The position numbers were made by a program, and so were the translations under genes. Shown here one piece after another: positions 9,337 through 18,760 of a DNA stretch of 64,000 nucleotides. The notes beneath the pieces are model-generated. The model searched no databases. It had not been told where the DNA came from and saw nothing but the letters and a program-made list of their open reading frames with translations. Each line of letters opens with the position of its first letter. Within the stretch, counting starts at the first letter, position 1. The stretch comes from Xenorhabdus sp014467285 (lineage in GTDB: Bacteria > Pseudomonadota > Gammaproteobacteria > Enterobacterales > Enterobacteriaceae): NCBI RefSeq assembly GCF_014467285.1, contig NZ_NKHR01000004.1:62001-126000 (forward strand). The letters run 5' to 3'.

Positions 9337-10314
9337 TTATTGAGCGTTGTATAAAATCACTGCGGCAGTCGCCAGCATATTAAGTAACGTTAACGGCAGA
9401 CAGACTTTCCAGCCAAACGACATCACCTGGTCATAACGAGGGCGCGGCAATGAAGCACGGATCAGGATGAACATCATCATGAAAAATGCCGTTTTCAGCG
9501 TAAACCAGATAAACGGAGGCAAGAGAGGCCCATTCCAGCCACCAAAGAACAGTGTGACGATTAAGGCAGATACCGTCACGATAGCGATATATTCCCCGAC
9601 AAAGAACAAGCCGAACTTCATGCCGGAATATTCGATGTGATAACCATCAGCCAATTCTTGCTCGGCTTCCGGCTGGTCAAAAGGGTGGCGGTGACAAACC
9701 GCCACGCCTGCAATGGCAAAAGTCAAGAAACCAAAGAATTGGGGAATGATATTCCACACATGTTGCTGTGAGTTAACAATATCCACCATGTTAAAGGAGC
9801 CGGCTTGTGCCACAACCCCCATCATGGACAGGCCAAGGAAGACTTCATAACTCAATGTCTGTGCTGATGCGCGCATCGCACCCAACAGGGAATATTTGTT
9901 ATTACTCGCCCAACCTGCAAACAGCACGGAATAAACTGCCAGACCGGCCATCATCATGAAGAACAGGATACCGATATTCAGGTCTGCTACCATCCACGTT
10001 GGGCTTATTGGCACGATCGCAAAGGCCAGAAGCAGTGAACAAAACGCAATGACCGGGGCTAAGGTGAAAATAGCCCGATCAGAGAAGCGTGGTGCCCAGT
10101 CTTCTTTAAAGAACATTTTGATCATATCTGCAACGAGCTGTAATGAACCACCCCAACCCACACGGTTCGGCCCGTAACGGTTCTGGAACAGACCAAGAAT
10201 GCGGCGTTCAAAGAAGCTCATGAATGCCCCGCAGATAACCACCACCAACAGAATGACAGCGGCTTTCAGAACAGCTATTAGGATTTCAATCACATCGGGA
10301 GTAAGCCAACTCAT
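9337..10314 (-). CDS. nuoH: NADH-quinone oxidoreductase subunit H
   Basis: Membrane subunit of complex I (ND1 homologue), 325 residues, equal to E. coli. It forms the quinone chamber with NuoB and NuoD. Conserved features are the Glu-Arg-Arg at 36-38, the loop QNRYGPNRVG at 44-53 and the acidic loop around residues 205-222 (QPEAEQELADGYHIEYSG), which couples quinone chemistry to pumping. The ATG overlaps the last base of the nuoG stop (TAATG), so translation is probably coupled. Confidence 0.97.
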   Translation of the reverse strand: MSWLTPDVIEILIAVLKAAVILLVVVICGAFMSFFERRILGLFQNRYGPNRVGWGGSLQLVADMIKMFFKEDWAPRFSDRAIFTLAPVIAFCSLLLAFAIVPISPTWMVADLNIGILFFMMMAGLAVYSVLFAGWASNNKYSLLGAMRASAQTLSYEVFLGLSMMGVVAQAGSFNMVDIVNSQQHVWNIIPQFFGFLTFAIAGVAVCHRHPFDQPEAEQELADGYHIEYSGMKFGLFFVGEYIAIVTVSALIVTLFFGGWNGPLLPPFIWFTLKTAFFMMMFILIRASLPRPRYDQVMSFGWKVCLPLTLLNMLATAAVILYNAQ

Positions 10315-13037
10315 TATGCAGCCTCCCGTAAGTTATTGATTGACTTGCCAGCCAGAATCGGTGGAATACCCGGCATACCTAGCGGCAGACCCACTTGCCC
10401 CTGAGCCAGATTGCCACTCAAGCGCACTGCCAAGCGCAGTTGCTGTCCTTCACAATCAAATTCCATCACGGTTCCTTCTGTCACATTCAAATGCTCCGCA
10501 TCTTTATGATTGATCATCACATACGGCTCAGGAATGCGCTCCTGTATAACATCAGAACGCTGTGATAACTCATCGCTGCCGAACAGATGGAAGTAAGGCG
10601 CAACATGCCATTGATTTTTTTGTGCAGTGAATGCAGTTGGAATGCTGTCAAAGTAGTTCAACCCACCATCAATCGCTTCAATCAAACGAACTCCCGGATC
10701 ACCGAAACGCAGTTTGCCGCCGACTTCGGCCTGGAATTTATTCCATGCCTGTGGTGAGTTCCAACCCGGTGCCCATGCAAACGGGATTTGCTGGCGAGGT
10801 GCATATGGGCTGTTGTTTCCTTCCATTGAGAAGGCAAATGCTGTATCGATATCCTGTGGTTGACGTTGCTCGTGAACACTGACATCAGCCAGCATCGCGG
10901 TACGACCACTGTAACGATGAGGTGAGCGGGCCAATTTTTGCCCACGAATACGGAAAGTAGCATCCGGTGCTGCATTAACAATGCCTTTAAACTGCGGCAT
11001 GGCTTTGACACAAGCTTCAATGACGTGGTCAAGTTGTGTCCAGTCAGTCTGGCATTGTGTATACGTGGTATACAGAGAGTGCATCCAGCGCCAGCTTTCC
11101 AGCATAACGATAGATTTGTCATAGAACGCAGGTTCATAGACTTGGAAATAGCGCTGTGCACGACCTTCCTGATTCACCAACGTACCATCACTTTCAGCGA
11201 AGCTGGACGCCGACAGAATCAAATGTGCCTTATCCATAATAGCGGTGCGTTGATGATCAACGACGATCAAATTTTTCAGGCTATCAAGTGCGCTATCGAT
11301 TTTATCCGCAGGTGCGTGACGATAGAGATCGTTCTCCATCACAATAACGGTATCTGAATCCCCTCTGCCAATACGCTGTAAAGCAGCATCCAATGGCTGC
11401 GCTTCCATCATCGCCAGACCCAGGCTATTGGCGTAAGCCGCAACATAGGAAAGCCCAACATTGGCACCTTTATCTTTCAGTGCCCATGCGATATTGGCGG
11501 CAGCCTGAATCAAAGTATCACTACCCGGGTTGCTGCCACTGATAATCAACGGCTTTTTCGCTTCGCGCAGTGCTTGGGCAATGATTTCTACTTTTGCTTT
11601 CAGCTCATCCGGCAGGTCATTGACAGCAGGAGCAATGTTGTTCAATGCGTGTGCCACCGCAAAACCAAAACGGGCCTGATCATCAACAGGCGCACGGTAA
11701 CTCCATGCTGCAACATCATCCAGTCTGGTCTCATCGACACTGGTCAAGAACAGAGGATATTTGGCGTGTTGACCAATATTCATAACAGCAGCGATTTGCC
11801 AGTCTGCCACTTTCTGGGCGGCGGCCATTTCGCGAGCCTTGCCCTTCACTGCCTGACGCACAGATAATGCCATGCGGGCAGCAGTTTGAGTCAGATCTTC
11901 CCCTAATACCAATACGGCATCGTACCCCTCAATATCACGTAATGATGGGGTGTGAACTCCACCTTGTTGGAGAATTTCCAGCATCATATCAAGGCGATGT
12001 TGTTCTTCCGCTGAAATGCCGCTGTAGAAGTTTTCCGCTCCGACTAATTCACGCAAGGCAAAGTTACTTTCAATGCTGGCGCGCGGTGAACCGATACCAA
12101 TGGCATTTTTTGCCTGACGCAAGATATCTGCACCCCCCTGCATAACCTGCTCGGCATTCAGTGAGATCCATTGATCGCCACGCAATTGTTGCGGCTGGCG
12201 AGGACGGTCGTCACGATTGACATAACCGTAGCCAAAGCGTCCGCGGTCACACATAAAGTAGTGGTTAACAGTGCCGTTATAACGGTTTTCGATTCGGCGC
12301 AATTCACCGTAACGTTCACCGGGACTGGTATTACAGCCGATACTGCATTGCTGGCAGATACTTGGCGCAAACTGCATATCCCACTTACGGTTATAGCGTT
12401 CTGAATGGGTTTTATCGGTAAATACCCCTGTCGGGCAAATTTCGACAAGGTTACCAGAAAATTCACTTTCCAACGTGCCACTTTCAGGACGGCCAAAATA
12501 GACGTTGTCATGAGCGCCATAAACGCCAAAGTCCGTCCCATCCGCATAATCTTTGTAGTAGCGAACGCAACGATAGCAGGCGATACAGCGGTTCATTTCA
12601 TGAGCAATGAATGGCCCCAGTTCCTGGTTTTGGTGAGTACGTTTGGTAAAACGGTATTTACGGAATGAGTGCCCTGTCATTACCGTCATATCCTGCAAGT
12701 GACAGTTGCCACCTTCCTCACAAACAGGACAGTCATGAGGGTGGTTGGTCATCAACCATTCAACAACACTTGCGCGGAATTGTTTTGCTTCTTCATCATC
12801 AATGGAGATATACGCGCCATCTGATGCAGGTGTCATACAAGACATCACCAGACGACCGCGCGTATCTTCCGCGTTCTGATATTGCTTGACCGCACACTGG
12901 CGGCAAGCGCCAACGCTTCCCAGCGCTGGATGCCAGCAAAAATAAGGTATATCAAGCCCCAATGAGAGGCAGGCTTGCAACAGGTTATCAGCCCCGTTTA
13001 CATCATAATCTTTGCCGTCTACATGTATCGTAGCCAT
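10314..13037 (-). CDS. nuoG: NADH-quinone oxidoreductase subunit G
   Basis: Iron-sulphur subunit of the NADH-oxidising arm, 907 residues from the start chosen here (E. coli 908). An N-terminal 2Fe-2S domain has CWHPALGSVGACRQC. It is followed by the His/Cys N5 site (CPVCEEGGNCHLQD), the 4Fe-4S ligands CIACYRC, the molybdopterin-type 4Fe-4S site CQQCSIGC that binds the off-path cluster N7, and a long catalytically inactive molybdopterin-like domain. The frame is open up to 13082. I prefer the ATG at 13037 (MATIHVDGK), ten bases after GGGAAG. The ATG at 13046 is the alternative. The upstream 12-15 codons cover a hairpin and are not conserved. Confidence 0.95.
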   Translation of the reverse strand: MATIHVDGKDYDVNGADNLLQACLSLGLDIPYFCWHPALGSVGACRQCAVKQYQNAEDTRGRLVMSCMTPASDGAYISIDDEEAKQFRASVVEWLMTNHPHDCPVCEEGGNCHLQDMTVMTGHSFRKYRFTKRTHQNQELGPFIAHEMNRCIACYRCVRYYKDYADGTDFGVYGAHDNVYFGRPESGTLESEFSGNLVEICPTGVFTDKTHSERYNRKWDMQFAPSICQQCSIGCNTSPGERYGELRRIENRYNGTVNHYFMCDRGRFGYGYVNRDDRPRQPQQLRGDQWISLNAEQVMQGGADILRQAKNAIGIGSPRASIESNFALRELVGAENFYSGISAEEQHRLDMMLEILQQGGVHTPSLRDIEGYDAVLVLGEDLTQTAARMALSVRQAVKGKAREMAAAQKVADWQIAAVMNIGQHAKYPLFLTSVDETRLDDVAAWSYRAPVDDQARFGFAVAHALNNIAPAVNDLPDELKAKVEIIAQALREAKKPLIISGSNPGSDTLIQAAANIAWALKDKGANVGLSYVAAYANSLGLAMMEAQPLDAALQRIGRGDSDTVIVMENDLYRHAPADKIDSALDSLKNLIVVDHQRTAIMDKAHLILSASSFAESDGTLVNQEGRAQRYFQVYEPAFYDKSIVMLESWRWMHSLYTTYTQCQTDWTQLDHVIEACVKAMPQFKGIVNAAPDATFRIRGQKLARSPHRYSGRTAMLADVSVHEQRQPQDIDTAFAFSMEGNNSPYAPRQQIPFAWAPGWNSPQAWNKFQAEVGGKLRFGDPGVRLIEAIDGGLNYFDSIPTAFTAQKNQWHVAPYFHLFGSDELSQRSDVIQERIPEPYVMINHKDAEHLNVTEGTVMEFDCEGQQLRLAVRLSGNLAQGQVGLPLGMPGIPPILAGKSINNLREAA

Positions 13038-13057
13038 AGTCAGCATGCTTCCCAATG

Positions 13058-13073
13058 GCCTGCCGTGGCAGGC
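13058..13073 (-). repeat. Hairpin in the nuoF-nuoG spacer
   Basis: A perfect seven-pair GC-rich inverted repeat (GCCTGCC/GGCAGGC, 2-nt loop) lies in the 84-bp spacer between the nuoF stop and the nuoG start, just before the nuoG ribosome site. It has no T tract, so it is not a classical terminator. It may stabilise or pause the transcript. Confidence 0.5.
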
Positions 13074-13121
13074 GTTAATCAAAATTCTGCTTTAGCACTG
13101 TTTTTGCTTGCAAAGCCAGCT

Positions 13122-14486
13122 TTACCAACGTTGCTTAAGCAGGTTTGGTTGAATGCCCGCAATCAGGCTGGTATTGCCGTAGTCTTTAGTGACGATCCCC
13201 GCTTCAAACTCTTCACGGAAGTATTTGATAGCGCTTTGCAAAGGCTCTACCGCTCCGGGGGCGTGGGCACAGAAAGTTTTACCCGGGCCAAGGAAGCGGC
13301 AGAGTTGTTCCAATGTTTCGATATCGCCCTGTTGGCCTTTACCATTCTCAATGGCACGGAGGATTTTTACACTCCACGGCAAGCCATCACGACATGGTGT
13401 GCACCAGCCACAAGATTCACGGGCAAAGAATTCTTCAAGATTGCGAGTCAGGGAAACCATGTTGATCTCATGATCCACGGCCATCGCCAGCGCAGTTCCT
13501 AACCGACTGCCCGCTTTAGCGATGCTTTCGAAATCCATAGGCAAATCAAGGTGATTTTCTGTCAGAAAGTCGGTTCCGGCACCACCCGGTTGCCATGCTT
13601 TGAATTTCAGGCCATCCCGCATTCCCCCCGCGTAATCTTCGAGAATTTCACGAGCCGTCGTACCAAAAGGCAGCTCCCACAACCCCGGATTTTTGACCCG
13701 GCCAGAAAAGCCCATCAGTTTGGTGCCGGCATCTTTACTTTTGCCTTCACTCAGACCGATGTACCACTCTTTCCCATGTTCGAGAATGGCCGGAACATTA
13801 CACAGCGTCTCGACGTTATTGACACACGTTGGTTTACCCCACACACCGGATGTCGCAGGGAACGGAGGTTTTGAGCGAGGGTTTGCACGGCGCCCTTCAA
13901 GGGAGTTAATCAATGCGGTTTCTTCCCCGCAGATATAACGTCCCGCACCGGTATGAACAAACAGTTCAAAATCAAAGCCACTGCCCAAAATATTCTTGCC
14001 AAGCAGGCCAGCCGTTTTTGCCTCTTCAATCGCTTTGTGTAAATGAACAGCCGCCTCGACATACTCACCCCGCAGGAAGATGTAGCCACGATAGGCTTTC
14101 AGCGCAAATGCACTGATTAACATCCCTTCCACCAGCAAGTGCGGCAGTTGCTCCATCAGCAGGCGGTCTTTGTAAGTGCCGGGTTCCATTTCATCCGCAT
14201 TACACAGCAGGTAACGGATGTTCATGCTTTCGTCTTTTGGCATCAGGCTCCATTTCAAGCCGGTAGAGAAACCCGCACCACCACGACCTTTTAAGCCAGC
14301 ATCTTTTACCAAGGCAATAATGTCATCAGGAGCCATGCCCTTCAGTGCTCTTTCAGCTCCCTTATAACCATTTTTGCTTCGGTATTCATCCAACCAGACA
14401 GGTTGTTGGTCATCACGCAACCGCCATGTCAGGGGATGAGTTTCCGCTCCGCGGATAATTTCTTTCACTCCTGAATGCGTTGTCAT
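13122..14486 (-). CDS. nuoF: NADH-quinone oxidoreductase subunit F (NADH and FMN site)
   Basis: NADH dehydrogenase flavoprotein subunit, 454 residues against 445 in E. coli. The first six extra residues come from the start codon that overlaps the nuoE stop by 4 bp. Motifs: GRGGAGFSTGLKW (NADH/FMN glycine-rich loop), GAGRYICGEETALI (FMN) and ESCGWCTPCRDG near residue 360, which with the later cysteine in QLCRFLG binds cluster N3. It accepts hydride from NADH and feeds electrons to the cluster chain. Confidence 0.97.
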   Translation of the reverse strand: MTTHSGVKEIIRGAETHPLTWRLRDDQQPVWLDEYRSKNGYKGAERALKGMAPDDIIALVKDAGLKGRGGAGFSTGLKWSLMPKDESMNIRYLLCNADEMEPGTYKDRLLMEQLPHLLVEGMLISAFALKAYRGYIFLRGEYVEAAVHLHKAIEEAKTAGLLGKNILGSGFDFELFVHTGAGRYICGEETALINSLEGRRANPRSKPPFPATSGVWGKPTCVNNVETLCNVPAILEHGKEWYIGLSEGKSKDAGTKLMGFSGRVKNPGLWELPFGTTAREILEDYAGGMRDGLKFKAWQPGGAGTDFLTENHLDLPMDFESIAKAGSRLGTALAMAVDHEINMVSLTRNLEEFFARESCGWCTPCRDGLPWSVKILRAIENGKGQQGDIETLEQLCRFLGPGKTFCAHAPGAVEPLQSAIKYFREEFEAGIVTKDYGNTSLIAGIQPNLLKQRW

Positions 14487-15028
14487 GGATACTGCTCCAG
14501 TAATTTTTCAATTTCTTCTGGTTTCACGTAACTATGGGTGTCCTCATCGATCATCATGGTCGGCCCTTTGTCACAATTACCCAAGCAGCAGGTTGGCAAC
14601 AGAGTAAAACGCCCATCTGCCGTGGTTTGCCCCGGACGAATGTTCAGGTGCGATTCTATCGCTGCCTGAACGCCCTGATAGCCCGTGATGTGACATACCA
14701 CGCTGTCACAATAACGGATAATGTGGCGACCTACTGGCTGACGGTAAATCTGGCTGTAAAATGTCGCCACACCTTCCACATCACTGGCTGGAATGCCTAA
14801 CACCTCAGCAATGGCATAAATGGCACCATCCGGTACCCAGCCACGGTGTTTTTGCACAATTTTCAGTGCTTCAATTGACGCCGCACGCGGATCTTCGTAG
14901 TGGTGTTTTTCTTGCTCGATAGCATCACGTTCTTCAGCACTCAGCACAAATTTATCCGGTGTCTGAGCGTCCGTTACGTTAACCACATCAAGGCGTGCTT
15001 GCTTGTTTGCGTTAAATTCACTTTGCAT
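14483..15028 (-). CDS. nuoE: NADH-quinone oxidoreductase subunit E (2Fe-2S)
   Basis: Thioredoxin-like 2Fe-2S subunit of complex I, 181 residues, about 15 longer at the N-terminus than E. coli NuoE. Cluster N1a ligands are Cys107, Cys112, Cys148 and Cys152 (YCDSVVC and CCLGNC). It lies 2 bp after nuoCD and overlaps nuoF by 4 bp. A downstream start within the unconserved first 20 codons cannot be ruled out. Confidence 0.96.
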   Translation of the reverse strand: MQSEFNANKQARLDVVNVTDAQTPDKFVLSAEERDAIEQEKHHYEDPRAASIEALKIVQKHRGWVPDGAIYAIAEVLGIPASDVEGVATFYSQIYRQPVGRHIIRYCDSVVCHITGYQGVQAAIESHLNIRPGQTTADGRFTLLPTCCLGNCDKGPTMMIDEDTHSYVKPEEIEKLLEQYP

Positions 15029-15030
15029 CG

Positions 15031-16830
15031 TTAGCGATCCACATCAGACATAACAAAATCGATACTGCCCAGATAGACGATAAGGTCAGAAACCAGACTG
15101 CCGCGGATCACCGACGGAATTTGCTGCAAGTGAGCAAAACTTGGTGTGCGGATACGGGTACGGTAACTCATGGTGCTACCATCACTGGTCAGGTAATAAC
15201 TGTTAATACCCTTAGTCGCTTCGATCATCTGGAATGATTCATTGGCAGGCATGACCGGTCCCCATGACACCTGCAAGAAGTGGTTAATCATGGTTTCGAT
15301 GTGCTGCAAAGTGCGCTCTCTTGGTGGTGGGGTAGTCAGCGGATGATCAGCCTTGAATGGGCCTTCTGGCATATTTTTCAGACACTGTTCAAGGATGCGC
15401 ATACTCTGACGAATTTCTTCCACTTTCAGCATCACACGGTCATAGCAATCGCCGTTGTAACCGGTCGGTACTTCGAAATCAAAGTTTTCATAACCGGAAT
15501 ACGGACGCCATTTACGCACGTCAAAACTGATACCGGTTGCACGCAGACCCGCGCCAGTCACACCCCAGTCCAAAGCCTGTTTCGAATTATAGGAAGCAAC
15601 ACCCACAGAGCGTCCTTTCAATACGCTGTTTTTCAGCGCGGCTTTAACATAGGAGTTCAAACGTTTCGGTAACCAGTCCAGTAATTCACGCAGAAGTTTA
15701 TCCCAGCCGCGTGGCAGGTCATGGGCAACTCCGCCAATACGGAACCATGCCGGATGCATGCGGAAACCTGTGATTGCTTCAACCACATCGTAAACTTTCT
15801 GTCGGTCAGTAAAGGCAAAGAAGACGGGAGTCATCGCACCAACGTCTTGGATAAAGGTACTGATATACAGCAGGTGGCTATTGATGCGGAACAACTCGGA
15901 CAGCATAACACGGATGGTTTTCACACGATCCGGCACCTCAATGCCTGCTAGTTTCTCAACTGCCAGTACATAAGGCATTTCGTTGACGCATCCCCCCAGA
16001 TATTCAACCCGGTCGGTATAAGGGATATAGCTGTGCCATGATTGACGTTCACCCATTTTTTCAGCACCACGGTGGTGGTAGCCAATATCGGGAACGCAAT
16101 CGACGATTTCTTCGCCATCAAGTTGCAGAATAATGCGGAATGCACCGTGAGCAGAAGGATGGTTAGGGCCGAGGTTGAGGAACATAAAATCCTCATTATC
16201 GGTACCCCGCTTCATGCCCCACTCTTCTGGTTTGAAAGTCAGCGCTTCCATTTCCAGATCTTCTTTCTGCTTGGTCAGCATGAAAGGATCGAACTCCGTG
16301 GCACGAGCAGAATATTCCTTGCGTAACGGGTGACCTTCCCATGTTGGCGGCATTAAGATGCGCCGCAAATTTGGATGGCCTTTGAAGGTAATGCCAAACA
16401 TTTCCCAAGTTTCACGCTCATACCAATTGGCATTCGGAAAAATTGACGTCACTGTTGGGATATTCAGGTCTTGTTCAGCAAGCGCGACTTTCAACATGAT
16501 GTCGCGGTTACGCTCAATGGAGATCAAGTGATAAAACACTGAAAAGTCGGCAGCAGGCAAGCCGTGCCGGTGAGAGCGCTGACGCTCATCAACGCCATGC
16601 AAGTCAAACAGCATGACATAAGGTTTAGGCAACTTTTTCAGGAATGTCATTACTTCCAGTAACTTTTCCCGTTTGAGCCAAACAACAGGCATGCCGGTAC
16701 GGGTAGGCTGGAAAGTAAAGGCATCCGGGCCAAATTGACGATTAAGCTCGCTAACAACAGGATCATTAAGATGATCTTGTGTTTGCCAAGCTGACCGGGC
16801 GCTTTCTTGCGCTATCTGATCTGTCATCAT
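15031..16830 (-). CDS. nuoC: NADH-quinone oxidoreductase fused subunit C/D
   Basis: Fused NuoCD, 599 residues (about 600 in E. coli). Residues 1-190 are the 30-kDa NuoC domain with PNANWYERETWEMFGI. The remainder is the 49-kDa NuoD domain with FLNLGPNHPSAHGAFRI, a quinone-site loop containing the key histidine. The fusion is typical of enterobacteria and relatives. The ORF begins with two adjacent ATG codons (MMTDQ) and only a weak upstream ribosome site (GTGAAGA). It is 75 bp downstream of nuoB. Confidence 0.97.
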   Translation of the reverse strand: MMTDQIAQESARSAWQTQDHLNDPVVSELNRQFGPDAFTFQPTRTGMPVVWLKREKLLEVMTFLKKLPKPYVMLFDLHGVDERQRSHRHGLPAADFSVFYHLISIERNRDIMLKVALAEQDLNIPTVTSIFPNANWYERETWEMFGITFKGHPNLRRILMPPTWEGHPLRKEYSARATEFDPFMLTKQKEDLEMEALTFKPEEWGMKRGTDNEDFMFLNLGPNHPSAHGAFRIILQLDGEEIVDCVPDIGYHHRGAEKMGERQSWHSYIPYTDRVEYLGGCVNEMPYVLAVEKLAGIEVPDRVKTIRVMLSELFRINSHLLYISTFIQDVGAMTPVFFAFTDRQKVYDVVEAITGFRMHPAWFRIGGVAHDLPRGWDKLLRELLDWLPKRLNSYVKAALKNSVLKGRSVGVASYNSKQALDWGVTGAGLRATGISFDVRKWRPYSGYENFDFEVPTGYNGDCYDRVMLKVEEIRQSMRILEQCLKNMPEGPFKADHPLTTPPPRERTLQHIETMINHFLQVSWGPVMPANESFQMIEATKGINSYYLTSDGSTMSYRTRIRTPSFAHLQQIPSVIRGSLVSDLIVYLGSIDFVMSDVDR

Positions 16831-16905
16831 TCTTCACCACAACGCTTGATCAGGGTTTTTGTGATCGCAACACATTGCTCTGGTTACGCTATATGGCTAA
16901 AAGCC

Positions 16906-17580
16906 TTAAATTTCGTCTGGAGTACGCAAATTTTTCACTGCAATACGTTCACCGCGCTTCCGTTCTCTTTCTGATTGCATATTGGCGCGGTAAACCCCCT
17001 GATCGCCGACAACCCATGACAACGGGCGGCGTTCTTTACCTATAGATTCCTGCAACAGCAGCAATGCCTGCATATAGGCTTCTGGACGGGGAGGACAGCC
17101 GGGAATGTAAACATCGACAGGGATAAATTTATCAACGCCCTGAACCACGGAGTAAATATCGTACATACCCCCAGAGTTTGCACAGGCTCCCATGGAAATA
17201 ACCCACTTTGGTTCCAGCATTTGATCGTAAAGACGTTGAATGACAGGGGCCATTTTGACGAAACAGGTTCCGGAAATCACCATGAAGTCAGCCTGACGGG
17301 GAGATGCCCGCAATACTTCTGCGCCAAAACGTGCAACATCGTGGACTGCGGTAAACGACGTCACCATTTCTACATAACAGCAAGAAAGCCCGAAGTTATA
17401 GGGCCACAGGGAGTTTTTTCTTCCCCAATTCACCATGTCATGCAAAGCATGTTCTAATTTTCCCATATAAACACTGCGGTGAACGTGCTGTTCCAGAGGA
17501 TCGCTAACAATTTCCTGTTTTTGCAGGGGATAACGGTCATTCTCACCGTTCGGATCTATGCGGGTGAGCGTATAATCCAT
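16906..17580 (-). CDS. nuoB: NADH-quinone oxidoreductase subunit B (cluster N2)
   Basis: Connecting subunit holding the terminal cluster N2, which reduces quinone. It has 224 residues against 220 in E. coli. The tandem cysteines at 67-68 (SCCYVEM), Cys133 and Cys162 (GCPPRPEA) fit the E. coli ligands with an offset of four. The C-terminal tail is basic (SERERKRGERIAVKNLRTP). The gene lies 16 bp after nuoA. Confidence 0.97.
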   Translation of the reverse strand: MDYTLTRIDPNGENDRYPLQKQEIVSDPLEQHVHRSVYMGKLEHALHDMVNWGRKNSLWPYNFGLSCCYVEMVTSFTAVHDVARFGAEVLRASPRQADFMVISGTCFVKMAPVIQRLYDQMLEPKWVISMGACANSGGMYDIYSVVQGVDKFIPVDVYIPGCPPRPEAYMQALLLLQESIGKERRPLSWVVGDQGVYRANMQSERERKRGERIAVKNLRTPDEI

Positions 17581-17596
17581 CTTTCATGCCTCGCTA

Positions 17597-18040
17597 TTAC
17601 TGCATATGACTGTTGTTGGTATAGGTGTCAACACTCGGTTTACTGACTTGACGTTTTGAACGTGCCGGAGTCCAGTCCAACGCGCCAATGCGTGCCAGAT
17701 AAACCAAGCCTGCCAATAACACCAAAATGAAAATGCTTGCTTCGGCAAAGCCCAACCAACCGCTCTCTTTGATTGAGACGGCCCAAGCATACAAGTAAAG
17801 GGCTTCAACATCGAAGATGACAAAGAACATGGCAACCAGATAGAATTTTGCCGACAGACGCATACGGGCACTGCCGACAGAATCGATACCTGATTCATAA
17901 GGTACGTGTTTTGCCCTGGCTTTCGCCCTGCCCCCCATGAAGTACCCGCCCAGTAACATGAGCGCACACAACCCAAGAGCACCTATTAGGAAAACCGCAA
18001 ATGCCCAGTGATGGGCTAAAATTCCAGTGGATGTAGACAT
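17597..18040 (-). CDS. nuoA: NADH-quinone oxidoreductase subunit A
   Basis: First gene of the operon, 147 residues as in E. coli. It is a three-helix membrane subunit (ND3 homologue) whose long loop, KHVPYESGIDSVGSARMRLS, reaches the quinone chamber. The conserved acidic helix FVIFDVEALYLYAWA is present. All twelve following genes lie on the same strand with short or negative spacing, so transcription is expected to start upstream of 18040. Confidence 0.96.
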   Translation of the reverse strand: MSTSTGILAHHWAFAVFLIGALGLCALMLLGGYFMGGRAKARAKHVPYESGIDSVGSARMRLSAKFYLVAMFFVIFDVEALYLYAWAVSIKESGWLGFAEASIFILVLLAGLVYLARIGALDWTPARSKRQVSKPSVDTYTNNSHMQ

Positions 18041-18760
18041 ACTCGTTGCTTACTCATCAAAAGTGGTGTCAAGGTGTCTGCTCTTTTAGCTGGCAGTATT
18101 GCACCACATCGATTCATGGGAAGGAATAACAACCAAATCTGAAACAGCGCTAATCAATATCTTTTGGCGCTTGGATCGTCTTGGTTTTTATTCCTCTCAA
18201 CAATATTTTGCCACAAGGGCAAAAAGCGCTTACCTATCTATTTACAAACAAAAAACCATTAATTAACAGATTGTGCTAATATACCGCTAAAACGTGTCAG
18301 TCGTATAAAAAAACAACTTCCTGACATGACTAGTCTAACCGATAACTCGACTTTACTACACCATTATCGCAGGAAAAACCTGTCTTTCCACTGTGCTGCC
18401 TGGGGTATTTTTATGATCAAGCGCACAGTTTCATTGAAAAATATTCAATACATGAACGTAATTTATTCAACTCTTAATAAATTGTTTCTAAAAAGAACTA
18501 TTTGATTGCGATAACGCCGTTATTTCTAAAAACGGATTTATTTTATCAATTTAGCAAAATGAAATTTGTTAACACAGCAACATTCTTTTAACTAAAATTC
18601 GAAAGTGATAGGAAAATTAGTAGAGTATATTTCTTAATGGAAATATCAGAAATGGGAATGAAAACTTGGGAGGATTATTAATACGCAATTAGCAAATAGG
18701 CTAATATCTCCACAAGTAAAATGGAAATATTAGCCTATAAAACACATAATACTTAAATAC
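18041..18760. promoter_or_regulatory. nuo promoter region and lrhA 3' spacer
   Basis: A 720-bp gene-free, AT-rich region between the divergent-looking ends of nuoA and lrhA (both genes are on the minus strand). It must contain the nuo promoter(s). E. coli also uses a long leader here with several regulators, one of which is anaerobic. An inverted repeat (TTTTGCC/GGCAAAA, 5-nt spacer) lies at 18206-18224. I could not fix a -35/-10 pair with confidence. Confidence 0.5.
18693..18738 (-). terminator. Terminator hairpin after lrhA
   Basis: Arms of 16 bases (ATAGGCTAATAT... at 18696 and its complement ending at 18738) pair with one mismatch around an 11-nt loop. This begins about 20 bases beyond the lrhA stop. 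The T tail on the minus strand is short (TTTGC), but the stem is long and well placed. Confidence 0.65.

Noticed and set aside
13038..13082. Fifteen-codon N-terminal extension of NuoG
   Set aside because: The family starts at MATIHVDGK, and the extension spans a hairpin and the ribosome site.
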